64,000 bases of DNA from Nocardia sp. alder85J. GTDB taxonomy: Bacteria > Actinomycetota > Actinomycetes > Mycobacteriales > Mycobacteriaceae. This document shows positions 32,791-42,042 of this stretch, in pieces (within the stretch, counting starts at the first letter, position 1; each line of letters opens with the position of its first letter). The stretch spans positions 248,001 through 312,000 of the forward strand of contig NZ_JAIUCZ020000005.1 of NCBI RefSeq assembly GCF_020176955.2. The letters run 5' to 3'. Below the pieces are notes generated by a model. That model was given only the letters and a program-made list of their open reading frames with translations. It made no database searches and was not told the origin of the DNA. The position numbers and the translations under genes were made by a program.

Positions 32791-33024
32791 TCAGTCCCGG
32801 CGCAGGGATTCGTAGATGTGCTTGCAGTCCGGGCACACCGGCGAACCGGGCTTCGCCGACTTGGTGACCGGGAACACCTCACCGCACAGCGCCACCACGT
32901 GGGTGCCCATGACCGCGCTCTCGGCGATCTTGTCCTTCTTCACGTAGTGGAAGAACTTGGGGGTGTCGCTGTCGGTCGACTCGTCGGTCGTGCTGTCCGG
33001 GCGTACGAGGGTATCGGTATTCAC
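32791..33024 (-). CDS. DUF3039 small protein
   Basis: A 77-residue protein starting at GTG 33024 with ACAGG just upstream. The conserved part KFFHYVKKDKIAESAVMGTH, then VVALCGEVFPV and CPDCKHIYESL matches DUF3039, with three Cys and a His suited to binding zinc. Function unknown. Divergent from the DUF3099 gene, with a 109-bp shared promoter gap. Confidence 0.85.
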   Translation of the reverse strand: MNTDTLVRPDSTTDESTDSDTPKFFHYVKKDKIAESAVMGTHVVALCGEVFPVTKSAKPGSPVCPDCKHIYESLRRD

Positions 33025-33133
33025 CCTGTCAATGATGCCAGCCGGATGCCGGGCGGTCGTGTCCGACGGGCCGCGGATGCGCGCACCCGGCCGGGGTGTG
33101 CATTCGATCTCGGGCGGTGGAAGACTCGAAGGT

Positions 33134-33613
33134 ATGCAGCGTGAGGGCGACTCCCCCGATTTCCCCGATTCCCCGGACCACGAGGTCCGGACCGGCGGCG
33201 TCGAGGGCGGCGACAACCCGCACCGGACGTTCGAGACGCTCCCGCCCGGGAGTGTGCCGCGTCCGGAGCGGCCCGCGGCGGGCTATTTCCCGGGTGAGGA
33301 CAAGCACCCGGCGCTGATCACGGAGGCCGCGCCCTCGCTGGAGCAGCAGCACCGCGCGCGGGTGCGGCGGTACTCGCTGCTGATGGGGTTCCGCATCCCG
33401 TGCCTGGTGCTGGCGGCGGTCGCCTACAGCATGTGGAGCAACGCGCTCATCTCGCTGCTGATCATCGGCGTGTCGATCCCGCTGCCGTGGATCGCGGTGC
33501 TCGTCGCCAACGACCGGCCGCCCCGCCGCAAGGACGAGCCCAGCCGCTGGGACGAGCGCCGCGCCGCGAAGGCCGCGCTGGAATCAGGCCACCACCGCTC
33601 CATCGACGGGTGA
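33134..33613 (+). CDS. DUF3099 membrane protein
   Basis: A 159-residue protein. The acidic, disordered N-terminus (about 75 residues) is followed by LITEAAPSLEQQHRARVRRY, the DUF3099 signature, and two membrane helices (FRIPCLVLAAVAYSMW, LISLLIIGVSIPLPWIAVLVA). A basic tail with ND-RPPRRKDEP follows. ATG 33134 follows GAAGG. Function unknown. It pairs with DUF3039 in many actinobacteria. Its 3' end overlaps the convergent MFS gene by 30 bp. Confidence 0.85.
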   Translation: MQREGDSPDFPDSPDHEVRTGGVEGGDNPHRTFETLPPGSVPRPERPAAGYFPGEDKHPALITEAAPSLEQQHRARVRRYSLLMGFRIPCLVLAAVAYSMWSNALISLLIIGVSIPLPWIAVLVANDRPPRRKDEPSRWDERRAAKAALESGHHRSIDG

Positions 33614-34984
33614 ACCGGTCGTGATCCGGCCCCGGATCGCACCGGACATCAGCGCCGCCACCAGGCACAGTCCGCCCGCCAGGAACCAGGCCAGGTCGTA
33701 ACTGCCCCGGGTGTCGCGGATGACACCGGCGCCGGTGGCCGCGAGCGCGGCGCCGATCTGGTGCGAGGCGAACACCCAGCCGAACGCGATCGGCCCGTCG
33801 TCGCCGAAGAACTTCCGGCACAGCGCCACCGTCGGCGGCACGGTCGCGATCCAGTCCAGGCCGTAGAAGACGATGAACACCCACATGCTGGGCTGGGTGT
33901 GCGGGGAGAACAGCATCGGCAGGATCATCAGCGACAGCCCGCGCAGCGAGTAGTAGCCCACCAGCAGCCACCGGGAATCCAGCCGATCGGTGAGCCAGCC
34001 GGAGGCGATGGTGCCGGCCACGTCGAACACGCCGACGGTGGCGAGCAGGCTCGCGGCGGTCGTCGGCGGCATGCCGTGGTCGTGGGCGGCGCTGACGAAG
34101 TGGGTGCCGACCAGGCCGTTGGTGGACGCCCCGCAGATCGCGAAACCGCCCGCCAGCAGCCAGAACTGCGGCTTCCAGGACACCGCCGACAGCACCGACA
34201 GCGCGCGCGAGGCACCACCGGTGACCCGCACCCGCACACCCACGCCGCTGCCGGGTTCGGCGCCGTAGGCGGTCTCACCGATATCGCTGGGGTAGTCGCG
34301 GATGAACAACAGCACCAGCGGCACCACCGCCAGCGCGGTACCCGCGACCACCAGCGACGGCGTCCGCCAGCCGTGGGCCTGCGCCAGCGCCGACACCAGC
34401 GGCAGGAACACCAGCTGGCCGGTGGCGCCGCCGGCGGTCATGACGCCGGTCACCAGGCCGCGGTTGCGCACGAACCAGCGGCCGGTGATGGTGGCGACGA
34501 ACGGCATCGACATCGAGCCCACCCCGAGGCCGACCAGCAGCCCCCAGGTGGCCAGCAACTGCCAGGGCTGGGTCATGAACACCGTCAGCCCGCTGCCGGC
34601 GGCGATCAGCACCAGCGCGACCGCCACCACCCGGCGGATGCCGAAGCGGTCCATCAGGGCCGCCGCGAACGGCGAGATCAGGCCGTAGAGCAGCACGTTC
34701 AGCGATACCGCGGTGCCGATCGTGGCGTGCGACCAGCCGAACTCCCGGTGGAGCGGGTCGATCAGCACGCTGGGCACGGATCGGAAACCGGCGGCCCCGA
34801 TCAGCGCGACGAATCCGGTGGCGGCCACCAGCCAGGCCGGATGCAGCCGGCGGTGGACTGGTAACCGGCTCCGCCGGCGGTGGACTTGTAACCGGCTCCG
34901 CCGGCGGTGGACTTGTAACCGGCTCCGCCGGCGGCGGGCCGGGGTCCGGGCGGCGGCGGGGGCGGGGTTCTGCAGCTCGGTCAC
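33584..34984 (-). CDS. MFS transporter (monocarboxylate/oxalate-like)
   Basis: A 466-residue, 12-helix major facilitator with MDRFGIRRVVA (motif A region), FVRNRGLVTGVMTAGGATGQ and WLTDRLDSRW. It resembles the MCT/OFA-type members of the family; the substrate is unknown. GTG 34984 is chosen. The N-terminal cytosolic stretch contains three copies of the 9-residue unit RRRSRLQVH, encoded by a 27-bp tandem repeat, giving a very basic tail that relatives lack. The gene is divergent from the VOC gene. Confidence 0.85.
   Translation of the reverse strand: MTELQNPAPAAARTPARRRRSRLQVHRRRSRLQVHRRRSRLPVHRRLHPAWLVAATGFVALIGAAGFRSVPSVLIDPLHREFGWSHATIGTAVSLNVLLYGLISPFAAALMDRFGIRRVVAVALVLIAAGSGLTVFMTQPWQLLATWGLLVGLGVGSMSMPFVATITGRWFVRNRGLVTGVMTAGGATGQLVFLPLVSALAQAHGWRTPSLVVAGTALAVVPLVLLFIRDYPSDIGETAYGAEPGSGVGVRVRVTGGASRALSVLSAVSWKPQFWLLAGGFAICGASTNGLVGTHFVSAAHDHGMPPTTAASLLATVGVFDVAGTIASGWLTDRLDSRWLLVGYYSLRGLSLMILPMLFSPHTQPSMWVFIVFYGLDWIATVPPTVALCRKFFGDDGPIAFGWVFASHQIGAALAATGAGVIRDTRGSYDLAWFLAGGLCLVAALMSGAIRGRITTGSPVDGAVVA
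34846..34926. repeat. 27-bp tandem repeat, three copies, inside MFS gene
   Basis: Units begin at 34846, 34873 and 34900 with GCCGGCGGTGGACT. The first differs at one base, and a partial fourth copy follows. Because 27 is a multiple of three the reading frame is kept and copy number changes would only lengthen or shorten the protein. Confidence 0.88.
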
Positions 34985-35091
34985 GTCACAGATCGTCCTG
35001 GACGATGGCTTGCGGCGCGAGTGGCCTGAATGCCACAATCCATCAATATCTGGCCAGCCGCTCCGGCCGGACCGATCGGAAGGTGTCCCGC

Positions 35092-35829
35092 ATGATCCGC
35101 TGGACCTGGGTGTTCCTGGACCGTCCGGCCGACCGTTTCGACGCGGCGTTCGACTTCTGGTCCGCGGTCACCGGCACGCGGCTGTCCGAGCGCCGCGGCG
35201 AACACGGCGAGTTCGCGACACTGATCCCGGCGGACGGTGACGCGTATCTGCGCGCCCAGGCGGTCGGCGGGCCGGGCGGCGCACATCCGGACTTCGACGT
35301 CGACGATCTGGCGGCCGCCCGGCGGCACGCGCACGCGCTCGGCGCGGTGACCGTGGCCGATCACGACACCTGGTCGCAGCTGCGGTCGCCACACGGCCAG
35401 TCGTTCTGCCTGACCACCGACGACGGCCGCCGGATCCCGTCGCCGGTCGCCGGGCCCGGCGGCGAACTCAGCCGGCTCGATCAGCTCAGTGTCGACATCG
35501 CCCCCGGCGTCTACGACCGGGAGGTGACGTTCTGGGCCGCGCTGACCGGCTGGGAACTCCAGCCCGCCGCCGAACCCGAATTCGTCCGCCTGCTACCGCC
35601 TTCCGGCCTGCCGTTCCGAATGCTGTTGCAGCGCTTGGGCGAAGATCGCCCCGGCGGCGCGCATCCGGACATCGCCTGCACCGATATCGAGGCGGTCGCC
35701 TCCTGGCACGAGAAGCACGGCGCCCGAAGGGTTTCCCGCGGCGCGCACTGGATCGTCATGAACGACCCCACCGGCGGCGTCTACTGCCTGACCCCGCGTG
35801 ACCCGCGCACCGGACGGTTACCGGAATGA
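35092..35829 (+). CDS. Two-domain VOC (glyoxalase/bleomycin-resistance fold) protein
   Basis: A 245-residue protein with two glyoxalase-like repeats: residues about 1-115 (WTWVFLDRPADRFDAAFDFW ... GQSFCLTTDD) and 122-240 (QLSVDIAPGVYDREVTFWAALTGW ... TGGVYCLTPRDP). A His near HPDFDVDDL and HPDIACTDI starts a metal-site-like strand in each half. Such proteins are dioxygenases, lyases or binding proteins; the reaction is unknown. GGAAGG lies before ATG 35092. Its stop overlaps the regulator gene as ATGA, so the regulator may control or respond to the VOC substrate. Confidence 0.8.
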   Translation: MIRWTWVFLDRPADRFDAAFDFWSAVTGTRLSERRGEHGEFATLIPADGDAYLRAQAVGGPGGAHPDFDVDDLAAARRHAHALGAVTVADHDTWSQLRSPHGQSFCLTTDDGRRIPSPVAGPGGELSRLDQLSVDIAPGVYDREVTFWAALTGWELQPAAEPEFVRLLPPSGLPFRMLLQRLGEDRPGGAHPDIACTDIEAVASWHEKHGARRVSRGAHWIVMNDPTGGVYCLTPRDPRTGRLPE

Positions 35830-36968
35830 GCCGCCCCGCACCCGGGGACGACAGCGCCTCCGCCGCCGGCCCGGCGTCCGGCGGATCCGCACGCCGCGAT
35901 CAGGCCGTGCCGGGTACGAGCCGGGTGCCCGATCCCCGCCCGGCGCCGCGCAACGGCAGCGGCCGTCCGGCGGCTCCGAGCCGGCCGGTGCCCGACCGGG
36001 ATGCGATCACTGCGCACCGGGTGGCGGTGCTCGCCCTGCCGGAGGTGGTCGGATTCGATATGGCGATCCCCTCGCTGGTGCTGGGCCACGCCACCGACCC
36101 GCAGGGCAGACCGCTGTACGACGTCCGGGTGTGCGGACTGGACACGATGCCGGTGGCATCGACGGTGGGCTACGCGATCGTGCCGCAGGGCGGGCCGGAA
36201 CTGCTCGCCACCGCCGACACCGTGGTCATCCCCGGCGCACGGTTGCGGCAACCGCGCGTCGACGGCACCCTGCCGCCGGAGGTCGGCGCCGCGCTGGCGC
36301 GGATCCGGCCCGGGACACGGCTGGTATCGATCTGCACGGGTGCGTTCGTGCTCGCCGCGGCCGGGCTGCTGGACGGCCGGCGCGCGACGACCCACTGGGC
36401 GCACGCCGACACCTTCCGCGCGCGATTTCCGCGAGTCCGGTTGGACGAGAATTTGTTGTTCGTGGTCGACGACAACGTCTACACCTCGGCGGGCCTCGCG
36501 GCGGGGCTGGATCTCTGCCTGCATCTGATCCGCACCGACCACGGCAGCGAGGTGGCCAATCGGACCGCGCGCTACTGCGTGGTGCCGCCGTGGCGAGAGG
36601 GCGGGCAGTCCCAGTTCATCGAGCGTCATGTGCCCGAGGACGGCACCGACGGTACGGCCGCGACCCGCGCCTGGGCCCTCCGGCATCTCGACGCCGAGAT
36701 CGATCTCACCGTGCTGTCGTCGCACGCGCGGATGAGCGTGCGCAACTTCACCCGCCGGTTCAAGGCCGAAACCGGTATCGCTCCCGGCGCCTGGCTGTTG
36801 CAACAACGCCTGCGCCACGCCCAGCACCTGCTGGAGTCCACCGATTTGCCGATCGACGAGGTGGCCCGCGCCGCCGGGCTGGGCACCGCGGGCTCACTGC
36901 GGCACCACATGCGGGCCGAGCTGGGCGTCCCGCCGCTCGCCTACCGGAAGACCTTCCGCGCAGGGTAA
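35826..36968 (+). CDS. GlxA-type AraC-family regulator
   Basis: A 380-residue regulator. A Pro/Ala/Gly-rich N-terminal 60 residues precede a DJ-1/PfpI-like domain (VAVLALPEVVGFDMAIPSLV ... LVSICTGAFVLAAAGLLDGR, with the nucleophile-elbow Cys in SICTG). A C-terminal AraC double HTH follows (MSVRNFTRRFKAETGIAPG, PIDEVARAAGLGTAGSLRHHM). It is transcribed with the VOC gene through a 4-bp overlap. It probably activates a nearby catabolic or detoxification function. The long low-complexity N-terminus is unusual. Confidence 0.88.
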   Translation: MSRPAPGDDSASAAGPASGGSARRDQAVPGTSRVPDPRPAPRNGSGRPAAPSRPVPDRDAITAHRVAVLALPEVVGFDMAIPSLVLGHATDPQGRPLYDVRVCGLDTMPVASTVGYAIVPQGGPELLATADTVVIPGARLRQPRVDGTLPPEVGAALARIRPGTRLVSICTGAFVLAAAGLLDGRRATTHWAHADTFRARFPRVRLDENLLFVVDDNVYTSAGLAAGLDLCLHLIRTDHGSEVANRTARYCVVPPWREGGQSQFIERHVPEDGTDGTAATRAWALRHLDAEIDLTVLSSHARMSVRNFTRRFKAETGIAPGAWLLQQRLRHAQHLLESTDLPIDEVARAAGLGTAGSLRHHMRAELGVPPLAYRKTFRAG

Positions 36969-37045
36969 CTGTTGCTGTCCAACCGATTTCGCCGGACCGC
37001 GGGCGGCGCCGCCCGGCCGAACCGGGACGGCCACCGGATCGGTGA

Positions 37046-38650
37046 CTACCCGGCCTTCTCCGCGCCCGCGCCGGTGAGCGACCGGACCTGCATCTCCTCC
37101 CATTTCGCCTCGTCGTGCTCACGGGACAGCATCGTGCCCAGCCAGCCCAGCAGGAACGACAGCGGAATCGACACGATGCCCGGATTGGACAGCGGGAACC
37201 AGTGGAAGTCGGCCGATTTGATCATCGACGTCTTGCTGCCCGACACCGCCGGTGAGAACACGATCAGCACGATCGTGATGAGCAGGCCGCCGTAGATACT
37301 GCACAGCGCGCCCGTGGTATTGAACCGCTTCCAGAACAACGAGTACAAGATCGTCGGCAGATTCGCCGAGGCCGCGATCGCGAAGGCCAGCGCCACCAGG
37401 AAGGCCACGTTCTGATTCTTGGCGAGGACGCCGCCGACGATGGCGACCGCGCCGACCACCACCGCGGTGATCCGGGCCACCCGCACCTCACCGCTGCGAT
37501 CGTCGCCCGAACCGCGCTTCAGCACATTCGCGTACACGTCGTGCGCGAACGAGGCCGAGGCGGTGATGGTCAGGCCCGCGACCACCGCGAGGATGGTCGC
37601 GAACGCCACCGCCGCCACGAATCCCAGCAGCCACGGCCCGCCCAGTTGCAGGGCCAGCAGCGGGGCCGCGGCATTGCTGCCGCCGGGCGCCTTGGCGATC
37701 TTCTCCGGTCCGACCAGCGCCCCGGCGCCGTAGCCGAGCACCAGGGTGAACAGATAGAACAGCCCGATCAGCCCGATCGCCCACACCACCGAACGCCGGG
37801 CGTCCTTGGCGCTGGGCACGGTGTAGAACCGCATCAGCACATGCGGCAGACCCGCGGTCCCGAGCACGAGAGCCAGTGCGAGCGAGAGGAAGTCGAGCTT
37901 GGTGGTGCCCGTCTTGCCGTACGCGACACCGGGGTCGAGCAGTTTGGCCCCGGTCTTGCCGCCGTGGTTCACCGCGTCCTGCAACAGTGAGGACAGGTTC
38001 ATGTTGTATTCGGCGAGCACCCACACCGTCATGGCGGCGGCCGCGGCGATCAGCAGCACCGCCTTCACGATCTGCACCCAGGTGGTGCCCTTCATGCCGC
38101 CGACGAGCACGTACACGATCATGATCGCGCCGACCACCGCGATCACCAGATCCTGGCCGACGTCACCGGAGACGCCGAGCAACAACGCCACCAGCACCCC
38201 CGCCCCGGCCATCTGCGCCAGCAGATAGAACAGGCTGACCACCAGGGTGGAGGTCGCCGCCGCGGCCCGCACCGGCCGCTGCCGCATCCGGAAGGCCAGC
38301 ATGTCGCCCAGGGTGAATTTGCCGGTGTTGCGCAGCATTTCGGCCACCAGCAACAGGGCCACCAGCCAGGCCACCAGGAAGCCGATCGAGTACAGGAAGC
38401 CGTCGTACCCGTTGATCGCGATGGATCCGGCGATGCCGAGGAAGCTGGCGGCCGAGAGGTAGTCGCCGGAGATGGCGATGCCGTTCTGCGCACCGGAGAA
38501 GGCCCGGCCCGCGGCGTAATAGTCGGCGGCGGTACGGGTGTCGCGGCTGGCCCGGAACACGATGACGAGCGTGATCGCGACGAAGATCGCGAAGATGGTG
38601 ATGTTGAGTCCGGGGCGGCTGCCCTCGACGGCGGCGGCGAGCGGAGTCAT
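37046..38650 (-). CDS. SSS-family cation/acetate (monocarboxylate) symporter
   Basis: A 534-residue transporter with 13 or more helices. ISGDYLSAASFLGIAG (sodium-site helix), GGMKGTTWVQIVKAVLL, GTAGLPHVLMRFYTVPSAKDAR and TITASASFAHDVYANVLKR are typical of ActP and MctC. It imports acetate, pyruvate or propionate with a cation. The ATG overlaps the stop of the upstream DUF485 gene as ATGA, the classic pair. The system fits the nearby acetyltransferase, AcuC and PEP carboxylase genes of carboxylic-acid metabolism, though it is not in one operon with them. Confidence 0.92.
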   Translation of the reverse strand: MTPLAAAVEGSRPGLNITIFAIFVAITLVIVFRASRDTRTAADYYAAGRAFSGAQNGIAISGDYLSAASFLGIAGSIAINGYDGFLYSIGFLVAWLVALLLVAEMLRNTGKFTLGDMLAFRMRQRPVRAAAATSTLVVSLFYLLAQMAGAGVLVALLLGVSGDVGQDLVIAVVGAIMIVYVLVGGMKGTTWVQIVKAVLLIAAAAAMTVWVLAEYNMNLSSLLQDAVNHGGKTGAKLLDPGVAYGKTGTTKLDFLSLALALVLGTAGLPHVLMRFYTVPSAKDARRSVVWAIGLIGLFYLFTLVLGYGAGALVGPEKIAKAPGGSNAAAPLLALQLGGPWLLGFVAAVAFATILAVVAGLTITASASFAHDVYANVLKRGSGDDRSGEVRVARITAVVVGAVAIVGGVLAKNQNVAFLVALAFAIAASANLPTILYSLFWKRFNTTGALCSIYGGLLITIVLIVFSPAVSGSKTSMIKSADFHWFPLSNPGIVSIPLSFLLGWLGTMLSREHDEAKWEEMQVRSLTGAGAEKAG

Positions 38651-38985
38651 CGGTGGTGTCCTTCCAGCTCGTCGCGCAGTTCCCCGGCGATCGGATCCAG
38701 CTCACGGCCGGCGTAGCGGACGTAGAGCGCCGCGATCACGAAGGTCGAAACGAATTGCAGCAGACCGAAGATCAGGCCGACGGTGATGTTCCCGGCGACC
38801 TTCTGCGACATGAAGCCGTGCGCGTAGTCGGCCAGCAGCACGTACAGCGCGTACCAGGCGAGGAACAGCGCGGTCATCGGGAAGACGAAGCGGCGGAGCC
38901 TGCGACGCAGGCGCTGGAAGTCGGGGCTCTGATAGGCCTCGGCCCAATCGGTGGCCGGCACCCCGGCCTCGTGCTCGGTTGACAA
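38647..38985 (-). CDS. DUF485 membrane partner of the symporter
   Basis: A 112-residue DUF485 protein with two membrane helices (FPMTALFLAWYALYVLLADY, NITVGLIFGLLQFVSTFVIAALY) and the SPDFQRLRRRLRRFVFP signature. It starts at TTG 38985 with AGGAGG 8 nt upstream. The partner always precedes ActP-like symporters and is thought to assist their assembly or regulation. The 196-bp gap to the divergent methyltransferase gene holds the promoter. Confidence 0.9.
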   Translation of the reverse strand: MSTEHEAGVPATDWAEAYQSPDFQRLRRRLRRFVFPMTALFLAWYALYVLLADYAHGFMSQKVAGNITVGLIFGLLQFVSTFVIAALYVRYAGRELDPIAGELRDELEGHHR

Positions 38986-39181
38986 CGTGGGACCTCCTGG
39001 TGAGCCAGATCACTCTAACAAGAATTCGGACATTTAGAACTTGTTTCACTCGCAGGTCAGCGACTCGAATTCGCCTTCGCCGATACGGATTTGCTATTTG
39101 TCCGGCAATCTTCGAGGCAACACGGAAGACGCCGGGCTCGCGCACCCGGCCGCCTGCAACCGTTGTGGCAGAGTTCGTCTC

Positions 39182-40735
39182 ATGCCGACGACACAGCCGA
39201 CCAGCACGTCCCTGCTCGCCGCGCTCGCCCCCGATCTGGGGACCGCCCTCCGTCGGGTGGGCTACGACACCGGCACCCTGCTCGCACTGCTCGGCGACGA
39301 CGTGCACGCCGCGCTCGGCCGGGGTGAGCCGGTGCCGGTGCGGCGGGCCGTACGCGACGGCGGCGAACTCGGCACCCTGGTCCGGCTGCTGCTGCTCGGC
39401 GACGCGATGCCCGAGCACGAGGTGGCCGCGGCGCTGGCCCCGGTCGAGCTGGACGCGGCGGTGGCGGCCGGACTGCTGGAGCACGAGGGCGACCGGGTGC
39501 GGGCGGCACTGGACCTGCGCCCGCTGGATCTCGGCGACGGCAACCGCTGGGTGTTGTCCGACCTCGACGACTCGGTGCCGGTGACACCGCTGTCCGGACC
39601 GGAGCACAGCTGGAAGCGGCGCCGGCTGTCCACCGATCATGTGCTCGGCGTGGGGCACGCCTCGCTGTCGCTGCTGCGCGCCACGCCGACCCGGCCGGTG
39701 GGCAGTGTGCTGGATCTGGGCACCGGCTGCGGCGTGCAGGCGGTGCACGCGGCCGCCTACGCCGGGCGGGTCACCGGTACCGACGTCAACCAGCGCGCGC
39801 TGTGGCTGGCGGAGGCGACCGCGGCGCTCAACGGCCTGGACATCGAACTGCTGCCGGGGTCGTGGTTCGAGCCGGTGGCCGGGCGGCGCTTCGATCAGGT
39901 GGTCGCCAATCCCCCGTTCGTGGTGGGGCCGGCCCGCGTCGAGCACACCTACCGCGACTCCGGCCTGGCTCTCGACGGTGCCAGTGAACTGGTGATCTCC
40001 GGCGTGCCGGACCTGCTGGCGCCGGGCGGCACCGCGGCCGTGCTGGCGTCCTGGGTGCACCGCGCCGGCGAGGACTGGCGGACCCGGGTGTCGCAGTGGC
40101 TGCCCGATCACGGCATCGACGCCTGGATCGTGCAGCGCGACGTCGCCGACCCCGCCCTCTACGTAGGCACCTGGCTGCGCGACGCGGGCCTGGACCAGCG
40201 CGATCCGGAGACGCAGGCGCGCGCCGAGGCCTGGCTGGACGCCTTCGAGGCCGCCGATGTCGAGGGCATCGGATTCGGCTTCGTCTACCTGCGGGTCGTC
40301 GACGCCCCCACCGAATTGCTGGCCGAGGATCTGACCCACGGCTTCGACGACCCGCTGGGGGCGGAGGCGATCGGCTATTTCGAGCGTTCCGCCTGGCTGC
40401 GGCGGGTGGCCGCCGATCCGGGCGTGGCCTGGAGCTCCCGGTACGCGGTCGATCCGGCGACCGCCCTGGAACGGGTCTCCCTGCCCGGCGCCGAGGGCTG
40501 GGACGAGCGGGTGGTCCGGGTGCACCGCGGCGACGGGCCGCGCTGGCAGCACGAGATCGACGACACCACCGCCGCGCTGCTGGCCGGGATGCGCGCCGAC
40601 GGCCTGCCGCTGCACGAACTGGTCGATCTGCTGGCCGTGGCGCACACCGGCGCCACGGCCACCTCCGACTTCGCCGCCGACGCGCTCACCGTGGTGACGG
40701 GTCTGGTCCGGCACGGGCTCGTCCACCCCCGTTGA
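39182..40735 (+). CDS. SAM-dependent methyltransferase (NPPF type)
   Basis: A 517-residue protein. An N-terminal helical and winged-helix region (1-130) precedes a Rossmann methyltransferase core (SVLDLGTGCGVQAVHAA) and the catalytic motif VVANPPFVVGP, seen in N5-glutamine and N6-adenine-type enzymes. A C-terminal domain of 220 residues follows, with ELLAEDLTHGFDDPLG. This three-part architecture is conserved in actinobacteria and resembles HemK-related enzymes; the substrate is unknown. ATG 39182. It stands upstream of sigB on the same strand, 209 bp away. Confidence 0.85.
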   Translation: MPTTQPTSTSLLAALAPDLGTALRRVGYDTGTLLALLGDDVHAALGRGEPVPVRRAVRDGGELGTLVRLLLLGDAMPEHEVAAALAPVELDAAVAAGLLEHEGDRVRAALDLRPLDLGDGNRWVLSDLDDSVPVTPLSGPEHSWKRRRLSTDHVLGVGHASLSLLRATPTRPVGSVLDLGTGCGVQAVHAAAYAGRVTGTDVNQRALWLAEATAALNGLDIELLPGSWFEPVAGRRFDQVVANPPFVVGPARVEHTYRDSGLALDGASELVISGVPDLLAPGGTAAVLASWVHRAGEDWRTRVSQWLPDHGIDAWIVQRDVADPALYVGTWLRDAGLDQRDPETQARAEAWLDAFEAADVEGIGFGFVYLRVVDAPTELLAEDLTHGFDDPLGAEAIGYFERSAWLRRVAADPGVAWSSRYAVDPATALERVSLPGAEGWDERVVRVHRGDGPRWQHEIDDTTAALLAGMRADGLPLHELVDLLAVAHTGATATSDFAADALTVVTGLVRHGLVHPR

Positions 40736-40881
40736 TCACGATCCGGCCGCCGCGCGGTTGCCGTTCGGCCACAGTCGGCCCCGGAGGAACGCCTGCGGTT
40801 CCCCGAGAAGTGTGTTCTTAGGAACTTCTCAGCCGAAGGAACAAGTAAGCGCAGCTCAGCAGGGTTTATCGGCGCGATGCC

Positions 40882-40911
40882 GGGGAACTTTCCGTATGTC
40901 GGTTCCGTTGA
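40882..40911 (+). promoter_or_regulatory. ECF-type (SigE/SigH-like) promoter of sigB
   Basis: GGGGAAC (40882-40888), 17-bp spacer, CGTTGA (40906-40911). This closely matches the GGGAAC-N16/17-CGTT pattern of mycobacterial SigE/SigH promoters, and sigB is a known target of those factors. The start site would fall near 40918, giving a leader of about 27 nt with AGGAGG before the ATG. Confidence 0.7.
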
Positions 40912-40944
40912 TCGGAGTGAGACACCACCGACAGGAGGCAAGTC

Positions 40945-41916
40945 ATGACAAGCCCCGCCACGACCGAAGTGCGCGCCACCGACTCGTCGGACCTCGACGC
41001 TCAGAGCCCCGCCGCCGACCTGGTACGGGTGTACCTGAACGGGATCGGCAAGACGGCGCTGCTCACGGCCGCCGACGAGGTCGAGCTGGCCAAGCGCATC
41101 GAGGCGGGCCTCTACGCGCAGTACCTGTTGGAGACCGGCAAGCGGTTGTCCTCGACCCGCAAGCGCGAGCTGGCGATCCTGGTGCGCGACGGCCAGGCCG
41201 GCCGCCAGCACCTGCTGGAGGCCAATCTGCGCCTGGTGGTCTCGCTGGCCAAGCGCTACACCGGCCGCGGGATGCCGCTGCTCGACCTGATCCAGGAGGG
41301 CAACCTGGGCCTGATCCGGGCGATGGAGAAGTTCGACTACACCAAGGGCTTCAAGTTCTCGACCTACGCCACCTGGTGGATCCGGCAGGCCATCACCCGT
41401 GGCATGGCCGATCAGAGTCGCACCATCCGGCTGCCCGTCCACCTGGTCGAACAGGTCAACAAGCTGGCCCGGATCAAGCGCGAACTGCATCAGCAGCTGG
41501 GTCGCGAGGCCACCGACGAGGAACTGGCCCGTGAGTCCGGCATCGCGGTCGACAAGATCGCCGATCTGCTCGACCACAGCCGCGACCCGGTGAGCCTGGA
41601 CATGCCGGTCGGCAACGACGAGGAGGCTCCGCTCGGCGACTTCATCGAGGATTCCGAGGCCACCTCCGCGGAGAGCGCCGTCATCGCCGGCCTGATGCAC
41701 CGCGACGTGCGCAGCGTGCTCGCCACGCTCGACGAGCGCGAGCAGCAGGTCATCCGGTTGCGCTACGGCCTGGACGACGGCCAGCCGCGCACCCTGGACC
41801 AGATCGGCAAGCTGTTCGGCCTGTCCCGGGAGCGGGTGCGGCAGATCGAGCGCGAGGTGATGGCGAAGCTGCGCAAGGGTGAGCGGGCCGACCGGTTGCG
41901 CGCCTACGCCAGCTGA
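40945..41916 (+). CDS. sigB: Sigma-70 family factor SigB
   Basis: A 323-residue group-2 sigma factor without the long N-terminal region of SigA. Region 1.2/2.1 begins LVRVYLNGIGKTALLTA. Region 2.3-2.4 is FDYTKGFKFSTYATWWIRQAI, region 3 is QVNKLARIKRELHQQLGREA and region 4.2 is TLDQIGKLFGLSRERVRQIE. AGGAGG lies 7 nt before ATG 40945. It directs stationary-phase and stress genes. In mycobacteria sigB sits near ideR; here ideR is 10 kb downstream, with other genes inserted between. Control by an ECF factor is supported by the promoter at 40882. Confidence 0.93.
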   Translation: MTSPATTEVRATDSSDLDAQSPAADLVRVYLNGIGKTALLTAADEVELAKRIEAGLYAQYLLETGKRLSSTRKRELAILVRDGQAGRQHLLEANLRLVVSLAKRYTGRGMPLLDLIQEGNLGLIRAMEKFDYTKGFKFSTYATWWIRQAITRGMADQSRTIRLPVHLVEQVNKLARIKRELHQQLGREATDEELARESGIAVDKIADLLDHSRDPVSLDMPVGNDEEAPLGDFIEDSEATSAESAVIAGLMHRDVRSVLATLDEREQQVIRLRYGLDDGQPRTLDQIGKLFGLSRERVRQIEREVMAKLRKGERADRLRAYAS

Positions 41917-41966
41917 TCACAGCCGGCTGATCACACGATTCGGCGGGTGACACCCGTCCCGGATCG

Positions 41967-42014
41967 CGACGAACGGGCCCGAGCCGGAACATCTTCTGGC
42001 GGGGCCCGTCGTGA
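41967..42014 (+). terminator. Probable terminator after sigB
   Basis: ACGGGCCC (41973-41980) pairs with GGGCCCGT (42002-42009) with further CGA/TCG pairing outside. It lies about 50 bp past the sigB stop and before the convergent SRPBCC gene. There is no U-run. Confidence 0.45.
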
Positions 42015-42042
42015 TGGGTTGCCGTCGCGCGCATTCCGGCGC

